From positions 8,090,893-8,154,892 of the forward strand of contig CP141149.1 of the NCBI GenBank assembly GCA_035235625.1: a stretch of DNA of 64,000 bases. Direction: 5' to 3'. The DNA comes from Saururus chinensis (taxonomy: Eukaryota > Streptophyta > Magnoliopsida > Piperales > Saururaceae). Made by a program: the position numbers and the translations under genes. Positions 1 through 11,565 of this stretch are shown here, in pieces (within the stretch, counting starts at the first letter, position 1; each line of letters begins with the position of its first letter). A model generated the notes under the pieces. The model worked only from the letters and a program-made list of their open reading frames with translations. It made no database searches and was not told the DNA's origin.

Positions 1-1095
1 TATATGAGTTGGATTATGACTTTTCTTGACATAAAAGCAAGATACGATTATTATCCTTGATATTCTTTCATGATAACGTTGAAGAATTATGCTTTCTATC
101 TTTAATGATGATTCAATTATGTAAATCATTATTTAACATTATTAGAAGATGGTATATGTGAAAATATATGTTATAACATGTTTTTGTGTAATTTTTAGGA
201 AGCTAGGATAGTCTCTAATATTTCTTCTTGAACGCATTTCTTCTTGAACGCCGGCTTGAACATTGACACTTTGATGATGTCAGCAAGGAAAGGACAAAGA
301 TAACAATACTAACTGACATGCATCAACTCTTCAGTGAGAAACTAGTCGATCATTGGATATGAGATGGATGCTTTGGTGAGGCGCCAACGAGGAAGGATGT
401 TTTATGTAAACCCACTGTCAATGAGAGTTTGACATGTTGATGGTCACCATTAGGCATCAAGGACTAGCCGACATGTGAGTGAGTTTACTAATAGTAAGTC
501 GATATTGGGTAATTTTTAATTATGAATTAGTATTTGCTATAGGTTATTATTATGTAATATAATAACATAGAATTTAGGCTATTACTATGTAATATAATAA
601 GATAGAATATTATGTAATATAATAACTTAGAATTGAATGTATGAAAATTCTTGCAATGGATTGCTAACATAGATTTTTTTAGCATGAATTAATATTTTTT
701 AGCATGTATGTGATTATATGACTGTTGATGTTTAGTTATGAGTACCCTTTGTGTAAGAAAATCTTTGTAATGAAATGAACCCCGAGGCCAATATTTAAGA
801 ACACATAAGGAATGAGGGTTATAGTGTTTGGTTGGCTCCTCAAGAGAAATATTTAGCCATGTAAAGGAAGGGTTTAATATGAAATTGGATTATGGTCTTT
901 CTACTCTCAAAGAATGGAGTTACATAGAGCCTAAGAGTCATATTCATATGGACTAGTAAGATGTGGATGGATCAGGCAGACTTCAGAAGAATTGAGGTCT
1001 ATTGTGAGTAGTTTATGATCTAGTGAGATGTTGTTAAACTCCTAGACGTGGATACCAAATCATAAAGAACCTTTTTGGCTTATACTTATGGAGAA
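1..1095. other. AT-rich intergenic DNA
   Basis: No coding region, RNA gene or known element can be supported here. The stretch is AT-rich. Around 540-620 the phrase ATTATGTAATATAATAA recurs two or three times, a small local duplication. Confidence 0.6.
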
Positions 1096-1749
1096 AGTTA
1101 TGTCATGCCCCGGTGCTGCCCGACCTGAGCCAAACCCGGTGCAAGGGCCGGTCAAGCGTGCGGGGGCGACGAGGGGAAAATTGAGAAACGGTTTAGCAGA
1201 AGACTTAACCCTAACCACGGGCGACTTAACAGAATTACGAACACACACCACTTTGAGCAAGAGTAAATAAGTAGAAAAGAAAGAGAGTCGCTTAATTCAA
1301 AATAAACGACTAGTCTCAAATCCACATGCTTAGTCAACCATAGCCCACACTGGCTCAAATAGGTCTTAAGCAACACAACTGTATAAAGTAGCATAAAAAT
1401 CCAACAGAGAACCATACACAAAGGTTCTAAACATAAAGCATAAACCAAGGAAAATAAGTCACATAAGAGTCTCCACGATCACATCCAAGTCATCTCCGAT
1501 CTTTCCTCAAAGACGAGATCCTATCCATTTGCGTGTCGCACCACGCAGCCCCAAAGCAAAAACACAAGAAAGAGGGGTGAGTTTAACAAACTCAGCAATG
1601 ATTTTTAATATAACTATTATCATCAGAAATACGATAGCATAGTAATAAAATCATTTAGATCTAAGATTGACGAGATGTATCATTTTCTTATCATACATAC
1701 ACATCACCTAAACCTGCATCATAGTGTATAATCCACATAGTGTCATTTA

Positions 1750-2052
1750 CATCATATCAACCTACATGAGATGTATCTCTAACATACATATCAAATCATA
1801 CATCAACATCATATCAACCTGCATGAAATGCATCTCTAACATACATATCAAATCATGCCTCAACATCATATCAACCTGCATGAAATGTATCTCTAACATA
1901 CATATCCAATCATGCCTCAACATCATATCAACCTGCATGAAATGTATCTCTAACATACATATCCAATCATGCCTCAACATCATATCAACCTGCATGAAAT
2001 GTATCTCTAACATACATATCCAATCATGCATCATATCATATCAACCTCCATT
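1750..2052. repeat. 57-bp minisatellite inside the solo LTR
   Basis: About five head-to-tail copies of a 57-bp unit containing CATCATATCAACCTGCATGA and CTCTAACATACATATC. Because 57 is a multiple of 3, both strands stay open and give long repetitive reading frames of 19-residue units. Those frames are a by-product of the repeat and are not genes. Confidence 0.95.
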
Positions 2053-3267
2053 AAGGAGTAATCACAATTTAGTGTCACACATACGAGAACACAGACAAGG
2101 CCACGAAGGCATGTCATGGTCTAAAATTCTACACAAGAATTAAAGAAAGTTCAGGGTTGTCAATCCCTAAAGCTGCTCGCCTTGGATGATCCTGGCTAAG
2201 GATGTCTCATTCTCACACAGAGAATCTAGAGCATGGGTACCCAGGGACATCTCCTGCGGAGGGGAGAGCCCAAGTTCCCACACAGGAAACCCTAGAACAC
2301 GTGGTAGCGGGTGCACACAGCATACCACACTGGATTCTCAAGGTCCAGATGACACTCATAATAATAATGTCAAAAAATCCGCAAGACAAGTACACAACTC
2401 GTCCCCCACATAATTTCACTTCGCTCGACTCAACCTGGGGTGTGCATTTGTTCTACACAGGAACTCAAATCAAAACATGTCCTTTCGGACCAATCAAGTT
2501 TCGATTAAGCCACAATCAATCAATCTAACATGCAATTTCACCACATCGCATCCAATCGATCAAATTTGATTAACCTCGATAAAGCCTCAATTGGAATCCA
2601 TTTTCATGATGCATGCAACATGGTACATATGTGGGCAAAATATACATGAATCCTAATCTATGATAAGTACTCTCATCAGCCCTTAATGCATCATTTATAA
2701 TTATAATATCAAGCTTCAACATCATCATTAAACCCCACATGTGTGTGTACCTAGTAGAAACACTTCACTCAATGCACATCAACATGCTTGACATTAACTC
2801 ACTACTACACTACACATGTGAATTAACATCTAATCATGAATTCCAGTAAAAATCATAGGAGAAGAATCATTGAAACCATAACTCAAATCAAAGCTCAACC
2901 ACAATGGCTAAACACATATAAGATCATTCACTTCATCCTTAAGCCATGACATTCACTAACATTTACACATCAATTAACCACATTCTATTATGACAAATCA
3001 GTCCATTAATAGGCTGTAGTCCTACTAAAAATATGTTTAACCATAGAGAATCAACCATTCATAACTTCAAGATGGCAATACCAACATCATACCTCCAACC
3101 ATAAGTCATTCCACATAACTCTAAATATATATCTCAACTTCATAACCTCAATGGGATACCTTTCCAGTAGCATACTATAGCTCAAAACACTCTACATTCA
3201 TATAAAATTAGCATATTACAGTAAAATCACCGAAATAAATATCATGCAAATAATATAAAGTTTGTTG

Positions 3268-3385
3268 TGTAACCGTTCGAACGACCAAAAGGGTCGTTCG
3301 ATCGGCTAAACAGGAAATCTGTCGAACTGACAGTGTTGCTATTTGAACGCCCAGAAGGGTCGTTCGAACGCCAACAAGGCAGAAA
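3268..3385. repeat. Palindromic TTCGAACG/TTCGATCG module in the LTR
   Basis: Two hairpin-like blocks built from GTTCGAACGACC...GGGTCGTTCGATCGG and GAACGCCC...GGGTCGTTCGAACGCC. Related wording recurs near 37.02-37.13 kb and 61.93-62.00 kb in sequences that otherwise do not look alike. Confidence 0.6.
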
Positions 3386-4042
3386 TGACCTTCTTCTTCC
3401 TTTCGAATTTTCAAACCGAAACTTCATTGATAAAACTCAAAATCACCATCTAACAACCTAAATGCCATTAAAAGTCCACCATAACTTTCAGAATGCTAAT
3501 CTACATCATAACAAGATAAAACCCTATGAAATTGGGATTAAAGATTACCATTTACTAATCATACCATTAAAGCCTTAAACCAAGTAAAACCATTCAAAAT
3601 AAATTACAAAATCAAGAGTTTTACCATAGGAAGACTGAAAATTTGAAAGTCCATTACCTTATCCCTTGATTAGGCTTAGATTTGATAGTCACCCTTCTTG
3701 AAAACCTTACAAAGACATAGAGTTTGAATTAAACTCTATTGAAACCGATTTAACATAGAAAACCCAAATTAAAAACTTAGATCTAGGGCTTGTTGAATAT
3801 AAAAATTAAATTTTTAGAGCTAGGGTTTGAAGTAAAGATGTAAATCAGTAGTTTTGATATTTAAAAACGTATTAAAATAAAGGGGAAATTGTAGATTTAG
3901 AAGGGATTAAGAGGAAAGATAAGATTTAGTGCTTAATTAGAATGAACTTACCTTAAACACCTTCCAAATCGGGCCTAATTGGGGATTAGGCCTTACCTCT
4001 CTTCTTCAGCCTATTCTCAAAACGGGAATGACTCAGGTTTGG

Positions 4043-4053
4043 CCTTTTATAGT
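4043..4053 (+). promoter_or_regulatory. TATA-like box of the solo LTR
   Basis: CCTTTTATAGT lies about 420 bp from the LTR's 3' end. A matching CCTTTTATAGG stands at 45447-45457 in the second solo LTR at a comparable place, which supports a promoter role in the plus direction. There is no direct evidence of transcription. Confidence 0.4.
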
Positions 4054-4477
4054 AAGTTTTGGGGTGTGTATGGGTAAATTGTGGGTATAAATAGAAAAAT
4101 AGGCTAAAAATGGGTAATTTAGTTATTTGAGCACTAATAAAATCTGGAAAAATTATAAAAAATTTTGGTAAAGTTTTTTGTTGATGTCTAGGTTCATTTA
4201 GTCAAAAAACCCAAATTTTGACGGTGGGGCCCAAAGGCGGTCCCGCCAAACCCTAATTTTTTAGAAAAATAGTAAAAATTTTGAAAAATTCTAAAAATTC
4301 ACATTTGATTTAAAATTACTTAAAACTACTAATTAAAAAGTTAATTTTAATTAAAACTATCATAAACACCATTTATTTACGAAACCACCGAATCAATAAG
4401 AAAATGAGTAAACCATGCAATAACCGATAATTAAAAGAAAACGAAAACTGGTTTAAGATCAGAGATCTTACAAGTTA

Positions 4478-6322
4478 TTCACAAGTTTGGTTATGTAATT
4501 GATTTGTAATCATTTGGAAACATTTATGATTGAGTATGTTATTTCACTTATGCTCAATCATGTTGATGTGTATCATGAATTATATGAGTTGTTTATTATG
4601 TGATGATGTAGTGTATTCAAATACTTTATAATTTTATAGTACTTGTTTAGCCATCCTACAAGGTATATTTATATTCTCAACATCCATATGATGCAAGTTT
4701 GCTAGAGAAATGGCCGGGTTAGGAACGTTATGCTTGGAAAGGACAATCCAAGTCTCTAGTAGTTGATATAAGCTTTCTTATCTTTATTAGCAAACTTTTA
4801 GTAATGTCTATATTTTAACTTAGGTAAGTGAGTGCTAATTATTTATGGTTATGTGTACTATGAATTTATGACATATACTCGGGCAAGACTTTGCGTATTT
4901 ATGATGTGATTTGACCTTGTCATATTTACATATTATGATGGTTTGAATATGAATATGTTTGAAAATTAGTAGATCACTTCCCCAAGATAATTTTTGTCTT
5001 ATGACTAACATGTAAATTTTAAACAATTATTTTCTCTATTTGATTTATGAAATGAGTTTCTAAAATCTTGGGTCATGACAACACGCACACACACTTTCTC
5101 TCTCTCAAAATAGATGCAAAACTTAATAATTATTGGATCTTTAAGTCAGTTCAAGAGTTTTAAAAAATTTGGACGTGAAATAGAAGGTTTCATAAACTAT
5201 TGTGCATTTCAATAATTTGTGTATAAATGGTAGGTATGTTCACAAACCTTTTGGTCAAATGTTTTAGTTATAATGTTTTTCTAGCAATGGAACTTAACAG
5301 TAGAATGTTCGACTATTGAGGTTTTAGAGGTCATAGCTCAATAGGTCAAATAAACAGTGATAGGTTCAACTTTAACGAATTTTAAAAGTTAAATTAATTT
5401 TTTTTACTATTTTTAACTTCTCATAATGATATGAATCAACTGAAAGAGTTATTTAACCATGTTTCTCTAGATCACATATGTCTTTATGTAATTCCTTGTG
5501 TTGCTTGTTTTGTGGAAGTATCATGAAAAATCAAGTCTTCAATCTTTAATTCATTATCGCTCATCTTGAAATTCTCAGACACCCTAAACATTCTATAATC
5601 TAAGATGGGTCTTAAATTTTTAAATCAATTTAGAACTTTTTCCATGAAATATGCCAATTAACAATATATGCATTTACATCATCTGTTGAGGTTATGGTGC
5701 AACATACAATTTTAATGTTACATGAATAGGAAAAAGTGCAGCCATAGCCATATGGGAGGAGGCAACAACCAAAATAAGAAGGGGAGCCTCCACCATGAAT
5801 ACTGATCGAGCAATCCCATGAGATTGAGGCGGCATGTGGGAAAGCATCTTCAAGGGTATCAAAAGAAAAAGGGCGACGAGATGGGAAGAAAGGACTATCC
5901 CACAGCCAAACCTGATGAGATGAAGGTCTCGACAACGTGACTCTCATCAGAGCCATCCTTTATTTGTCACCTATTTCAATATTTTTCATTGATAGTTTAT
6001 AATTAATAATCACATTATTATTGTGAACTAATTATTATCTATTGTAATTGGGCAATTTGATTGTCCTGCCAATAGACCTGAGCTTGTCCCAAGAACTTCC
6101 ACTGCTATATGACTAGATATTAATGTACCTTGAATGGGAAACTCCCCGTGAAGATTTTGTTAAATTAAAATTCACACATCAATGAATTCATGACAATGCG
6201 TATTTATGTAACACATTCGTTTGGTATACATTAAATGATTAAATATACAAGCAAATGCAAACACACCGGAAACAAGAAATGCTTAATTGGACAAAACAAC
6301 AAATGCATGGAGTTCCCTCGTA
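4478..6322. other. Intergenic DNA with one GC-richer open patch
   Basis: Mostly AT-rich with no recognised gene. Between about 5740 and 5956 base composition is more balanced and the minus strand is open from an ATG at 5956 (109 codons in total, down to 5630). The predicted residues include a WLWDSPFFPSRRPFSFD stretch. I do not recognise a family; it may be an exon fragment or chance. A run of CACACACA and CTCTCTCT stands near 5085-5106. Confidence 0.4.
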
Positions 6323-7284
6323 TCAATGTTTAGGTGGGACCGGGGGCTTTGATGGTGCTGCAGCAAGCATTTTGCTAACATATTCCTTGATCAAACTCAT
6401 GGTACGTGGATCTGAAAAAATAGGACAAGGTAAACAAGAAAGAATAAGTGAATGCCATTGTCTCAAACTACAATTATTTTCATACGAACAAATTAGTATG
6501 TGCAGTTGCATATGTTATTCGTTGTATCCATATGTCGCCGCTGCTTTTTCTGCATTGTCAATGAAAACCCTAGACAGGATTGACATAAGTTTGCCCCCTA
6601 TTTTAATGCCCATAATGACGTAGGGAGGGGGAAGAGGAATGAGGCATCTGTTAGAAGAGGATTGACATAAGTTCACCCTGATGTGCAGTTGCATGCGCAG
6701 GCTAGACAACCATATTTCGTACTCTCTCCGTCCAACATTTATAGTTATGATATGCACTACTAGTCTACTAGTTGCACTAGGTGCATGGTAAGTTTTTCCT
6801 AGTTTGATAAAAGAGATAACATTGAAAAAACATTTTTACCAAATGTTCTGAATAAAAATATAAATAGAAACTAGACCTAATTATGCATAGGCTCGATTTA
6901 ATTGAGCTCGAGCCGCAATTTGAGCAGACACGAGGCTGCCAACATGTCTGCTCTTGACAAATCTTGCATTAATGGTATTCATTAATTGCCTAGGATTGTC
7001 GAAACAATCAGTTGGTGATGCTAACTAGCATAACTACTACTACTACTAATAATAATCATAATAATTCAAAGATTACCAATGCTCTTCCCACAGTCATGGG
7101 TTGTGCTGCAGTAAAAAAGGCAGGGTAACCCTGCCACTGCAGATCCCCCGCTGCATTTGATTAAGCATTCTTTCATGCATTTGGGCACAATTCCAGGCCA
7201 TTGTTCCATATTATTTGCAGATGTAGTGGCAGCCAGAGCAAGCAGAACAAAAAACACAACTAGGGCAGTAGATCTTGCAGCCAT
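6323..7284 (-). CDS. Secreted cysteine-rich peptide gene, two exons (thionin-like fold possible)
   Basis: Exon 1 runs 7284-7077 and exon 2 runs 6411-6323, joined over an intron with donor G|GTAATC and a pyrimidine-rich acceptor TTTTTTCAG. Phases match (exon 1 leaves one base, exon 2 supplies two) and give about 98 residues. Residues 1-23 (MAARSTALVVFFVLLALAAT...) are a clear signal peptide. The mature part has six cysteines, C-x3-C-x3-C-x10-C-x3-C-x5-C (KCMKECLIKC, PCLFYC, DC), then a tail encoded by exon 2 ending in a proline-rich PSKPPVPPKH. Signal plus C-x3-C pairs suggests a small plant defence-type or thionin-like secreted peptide; the exact family is uncertain. A TATA box stands about 100 bp upstream. 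It is the one host gene here that looks whole: start, splice sites, stop and promoter are all in order. Confidence 0.75.
6412..7076 (-). other. Intron of the cysteine-rich peptide gene
   Basis: GT-AG intron of 665 bp, bounded by GTAATC at 7076 and TTTTTTCAG at 6412. It contains a TAC/TAA microsatellite-like patch near 7033-7064 and no other recognisable feature. Confidence 0.7.
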
Positions 7285-7380
7285 CTTTCTTCCCTTGAAT
7301 GCTTGCGTTTCTAGTCTTGGGCAGGAGGTGAGGGCTTAAAGTGGTGCGGTTGCAATGTCCAGAGTTGTGGATGAGTGGGG

Positions 7381-7390
7381 CTATTTATAG
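7381..7390 (-). promoter_or_regulatory. TATA box of the cysteine-rich peptide gene
   Basis: On the minus strand this reads CTATAAATAG, a canonical plant TATA box, about 100 bp before the ATG at 7284. The spacing leaves a 5' leader of roughly 70 bases. Confidence 0.75.
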
Positions 7391-8160
7391 TTGCTGTCAG
7401 TTAGAACCATTTTTAAATTAAAGAGAAACGAGTTCTGGCAACGATATAACTGATCTAACTGATCACCTGCATCTACTGTTCTGATGTACAAGGGTTGTTA
7501 GGAGCCTAGCTTGGAAACGAGCGTACGCTAGACATTGTACTTGCTGAGTTGGAAAGACAGAAGGGTCGGAAACCATATAACTGATCACTTCTCTCTCCAT
7601 TGTTGTAATCTCCAAGCCTTGAAACGTTTTGATGGTTTAAGGCTACCGCAAGCCTTAAAACCGTTTGTTTGTAACTGTAAATCTTCGATTTCGTTGGATA
7701 TAGACTTTGAGATCATGTAGTGTCTATAGCTCCAGGAGTGGCAAAAGATGAACTGGGAGATGAGAACTGTTTTGATGGTTGATAATTATAAACTAACATG
7801 CCTACGACAGCGGCATTAAGTTGGCTTAACTGATAAATTTTTGTTATAATTGTTTGATATCAATTAATTTCATATTTCAAAATACACTGATGCCCATAAG
7901 TCTTTTACATTTGAATTTTGCAACCCGAGAGCGAAGGGTCAATTCGTTTGGTATGGCATAGTTGGCTCTACTACATTTTTCATGTGGGCCGTGAAAATGG
8001 ACGTTATTCAGATTCATAGATTTAATAAGTAATAGTTCATCACATTCTTATAACAATTAGGAAGTCAACAATGTCCAAAATACAATGCGCAATTTGTTAT
8101 ATCCCACCCTAATTAGTTTTATCTTTCTTAGATTAGTCTTCTTTCCTAGATAAAGTAAGA
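7391..8160. other. Intergenic DNA upstream of the peptide gene
   Basis: Presumed upstream region. Between 7440 and 7600 a phrase on the pattern of CATATAACTGATC and CAACGATATAACTGATC occurs twice, a small direct repeat. No other gene or element is supported. Confidence 0.5.
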
Positions 8161-8164
8161 TTGT

Positions 8165-9365
8165 GTGTTTTTATTAACATAAAGCATCGCTAATAGTAAC
8201 CTTAGTAGCGATGATCTACATGAAACGTTGCCACAAGTATCGTTAGTAGCGACGTTGTACATGAAGTGTCGCGAAAAGTATCCTTAGTAGCGACGCTTTA
8301 TAAAACTGTCACTAATAGTTACTTTTTTAAAGTTAAAAAAAACTAAAAATAATATTATTCGGGACACTTTATGTAAACCGTGGCTAAAAGTTGACTTATT
8401 AGCGACACTTTATGTAAAGCGTCGCTACTAAGGATCCTTAGTAGCGATGTTTTATGTAAAACAACGCTAAAAGTAACCTTAGTAGCAAAGCTCTACATGA
8501 AGTGTCACTACAAATATTGTTAGTAGGCTACAAGTATCCTTAGTAGCAACGCTTTGCATAAGCATCGCTACAAGTATCCTTAGTAGCGACGCTTTACAAT
8601 CACTAATAGTTACTTTTTTAAAAATTTTAAAAATAAAAAATAATACTATTTACGACACATTATGCATAGTGTCACTAAACGTATACTTATTTGCGACACT
8701 TTATACAAAGTGTCACTACTAGGTATTCTTGTAGCGACATTTTTTATTAGGCATCGCTACTAAGGATACTTTTAGTGACACTTTACATAAAGCGTTGCGA
8801 ATAGTTATATTATTAGCAACGTTGTATAAAAAGCGTCGCTAAACATATACTTATTCGCTACGCTTCATAAAATATTATTGTGCACATTTACCCGGGCTCT
8901 CTTTCCGCTCTATTGATCTTTTATTTGTTTTCATTAGGTTACTTTATTTCGTATTTGCCTCTATAATAAGTAAGTAGTGTGAACATTATGTGTAAGGGAC
9001 TAGCTAGTGTCCTTGCTGAGTAGTCGGGCCCATTAGCTGGCATGACCCCCAAGGAGGCACGCTACCCTATATGGGTCATCTCCTTCCTTGTGTTTTCTTT
9101 ATGCAATAGAATATTCAGTTCCTTCCCTATTCTTCCTCCTTTCTTCCTTCTTTTTACGTGATTTGTGCGAGGTACCGCTTGTGCCCACACTGGGCACAAC
9201 AAAAATCTCGCTAAACGTATACTTAATCGCGCCGCTTCATAAAAAGCGTCTCGAATAGTATACTTATTCATGATGCTTTATGAAAAGTGTCACAAATAAG
9301 TTACTTGTATTGGCACTTGACAAAAGTGTCACAAAAAGTTACTTGTTTGAAATTTTAAAAAATTA
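8165..9365. repeat. CACTA subterminal repeat array (remnant of an element end)
   Basis: Dozens of copies of AGCGACGCTT and its complement AAGCGTCGCT, often paired as inverted motifs about 30-45 bp apart and separated by TATCCTTAGT-like linkers. The same motif fills both ends of CACTA-2 (26.9-27.5 kb and 44.1-44.49 kb). In En/Spm elements such arrays are binding sites for the smaller transposase protein (family knowledge). No CACTA terminus is visible at the left, so this end is truncated. An unrelated island of about 315 bp (8880-9195) interrupts it. Confidence 0.75.
8880..9200. other. Non-repeat island inside the subterminal array
   Basis: A more GC-balanced segment starting TGTGCACATTTACCC and ending GGGCACAACA breaks the subterminal array. 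TG...CA ends suggest a small LTR-like insert, but I see no convincing target duplication. It may be a truncated LTR or part of the ancestral element. Confidence 0.3.
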
Positions 9366-9855
9366 AAAATAACAAAACTTATATAGTTTAAGGGGTGGTA
9401 CGTCCCCATGAATTTGTGTTATGTATTTGCTATAATGTCTCGAAATAGCCGATATATACATATTGATACTTAATTAATTTATATATATATATATTTTTTT
9501 AAAAATATATTTTTTGAAAAAAATAAAAACACAATGTAAACCCAACCTATTCCAAGGTTCAAAGATGTGATAATGTTTTGATATACTAAAAATAATTTGT
9601 TAAAAAGTTATGATATGAATAAGGGTGGGTCCACATAATTTATATATATAATGATTTTTTAAAAATATAATGCTCCACAATTATTATTTACTTGAACATT
9701 TAATTTCAAAGCATAATCATCACTTTTGTCATCCATATCGATATAGCCTTCTAAGGATAATTGTATTTACGAAAACTATAGTTACAACATAAAATTTTAA
9801 ACATTTTTGTTAAGGAAATAGGTTAAAATGGATCTTGTTATAACATGATTAAAGA
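9366..9855. other. AT-rich spacer between the subterminal array and tandem repeats
   Basis: Very AT-rich with a TA microsatellite near 9478-9495. No gene. Probably internal sequence of the same truncated CACTA element. Confidence 0.4.
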
Positions 9856-11565
9856 ATTGTTTTTTTCGAATTGTGCCTAGACAATTGGCTCAATCTCTCG
9901 ACTTATGTTAAAGGAAGATCATGATATAATTCCTACTTACAAATAAAGCAATATGTATTATGGAATACTTAATTTAATATATTAAAAAGTAATTCTTATA
10001 TATTTATTTAACATATAATAAAATAAATATTTTTAAAGTGTAAAATGTAACTCTAATGTTAAATTATATAAACATAAATATGAAAAGCATTACTAATACT
10101 GTAATGAAGGCATACGACTTATTTGCCCATTTACAACCAATGTTATTAATTATTATCGATGATAATTTGGCTAAGAGACGTGTATGCTATCACATGTAAG
10201 TAAAGACTAGCTAGTTTTTTTGCATTTGTGCTAAGATGTTTGACTTAATCTCTAGACTTATGTTAGAAGAATATAGTGTATGTTGTTCTTACTTACAAAT
10301 TAAGCAATATAAATTATGAAATACTTAATCTATTGAATGTGTTATATAATTAAATTATTATGTAATTTGATCATTTATATAATAGAATTAAATAATATAA
10401 ATTATGAAATACATAAATTAATAAAAAAATTAATTATTTATAATTTTATATAATTTTTAAAAAAATAACTATTTTTTAGTACTATTAAATTATATGAATA
10501 TAAATATTATGAAAAACATTACTACTGGGGTAACATTAAGGCTTGCAATTTATTTATCTATTTAGGATCATAGTGTTGTTAATTATCGTTGGTAATAATT
10601 TTCCATTTAGACTAGTGTGCTATTAATTGTCATCAATAATAATTTGCATATCTAAGGTGTGTATTATAACACTAAGTAAAGACTAGCTAGTTTTTTATAT
10701 TGCCTAGACAATTAGATATCTATCGACTTATGTAAAATGAATATCATGCATGTTGTTCCTTGCTGCTTCAAAATTAATTAAGTAATATGAATTATGAAAT
10801 ACTTAACAAATTAAATATATTATATAATTAAATAATATTAATTATGAAATATGTAATTAAATAATCATTTATTATATTATATAATAATTTTATTTATTTT
10901 GTAAAAAATAACTATTTACTAGTAATATTAAATTATATCAATATAAATATCATGAAAAACATTACTACTATGGTAACATAAAGGCTTGCAACTTATTCAT
11001 CTATTTAGGACTACAGTGTTATTAATCATTGGTTATAATGTGCCCTTTCGATCAGTGTGTCATAACACATGATAAGACAATTGCCTAAATGTCTCGACTA
11101 CCGTAAGAGGAATATCATATTGTTTCTGCTTCTAAATTAAACAATTTGAATAATGAAAAACTTTGATGATATTCCTCTTCATCATGTATTTGGCATTCTT
11201 TCTCTCTCTTGAAAAATGATAAGTAGTAATAAATAGTATCAAATTATTATTAGTTTTAATTATTTATATATTAAAATTAGAATAATATAAATTATGAAAT
11301 ACATAATTAATATATTATTAAATAAAATTCATAAATAAATATTTATTATATTATACAATAATTTATTTAAAGTATAAAAAATAACTATTTACTAGTACTA
11401 TTAAATTATATAAATATATGAAAAACATTACTAATATGGTAATATGTAGTCTTGCAACTTATTCATCTATTTTCGACCATAGTGTTATTAATTGTCGTTC
11501 ATTATAATTTGCCCTTTCAACTAGTCATGTGTTATAACACGTTACTAAAGACTAACTATTTCAAT
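9856..11565. repeat. Tandem repeat, about 350-475 bp period, four copies
   Basis: Each unit starts near a phrase like GCCTAGACAATTG...CTCGACTTATGTTA (9867, 10215, 10694, 11075), goes through an AT-rich core with AATTATGAAATACTTAAT and AACATTACTA, and ends with AAAGACTAGCTAGTTT. Copies differ mainly in the length of the AT core. The same unit in inverted orientation occupies 42.9-44.1 kb inside CACTA-2 next to its subterminal array, so I read it as a satellite-like internal part of this CACTA family. Confidence 0.75.

Larger units (their letters stand above)
1101..4472 (+). mobile_element. Solo LTR, Ty3/Gypsy type
   Basis: The block begins TGTCATGCCCC and ends GATCTTACA, so it has TG...CA ends. 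It is flanked by a perfect 5-bp target duplication AGTTA (1096-1100 and 4473-4477). No coding domains of a retrotransposon lie inside, and no second LTR copy is next to it. At about 3.4 kb it fits the long LTRs of plant Tekay/Del-like chromoviruses, and the CATGCCCCGG start resembles that group. That lineage call is inference; the solo LTR call rests on the ends and the duplication. A 57-bp minisatellite, a TTCGAACG-rich palindromic module and a TATA-like box near the 3' end lie within it. It is a fossil left by recombination between two LTRs. Confidence 0.85.

Noticed and set aside
1750-2052. Regular repeat considered as a CRISPR array
   Set aside because: Units are contiguous with no unique spacers, and the DNA is plant nuclear.
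1724-2143. Open frames of 139 and 90 codons on opposite strands
   Set aside because: They follow from the 57-bp tandem repeat, whose length is a multiple of three.
6255-6623. 122-codon plus-strand frame
   Set aside because: It overlaps exon 2 and part of the intron of the better supported minus-strand peptide gene and shows no family.
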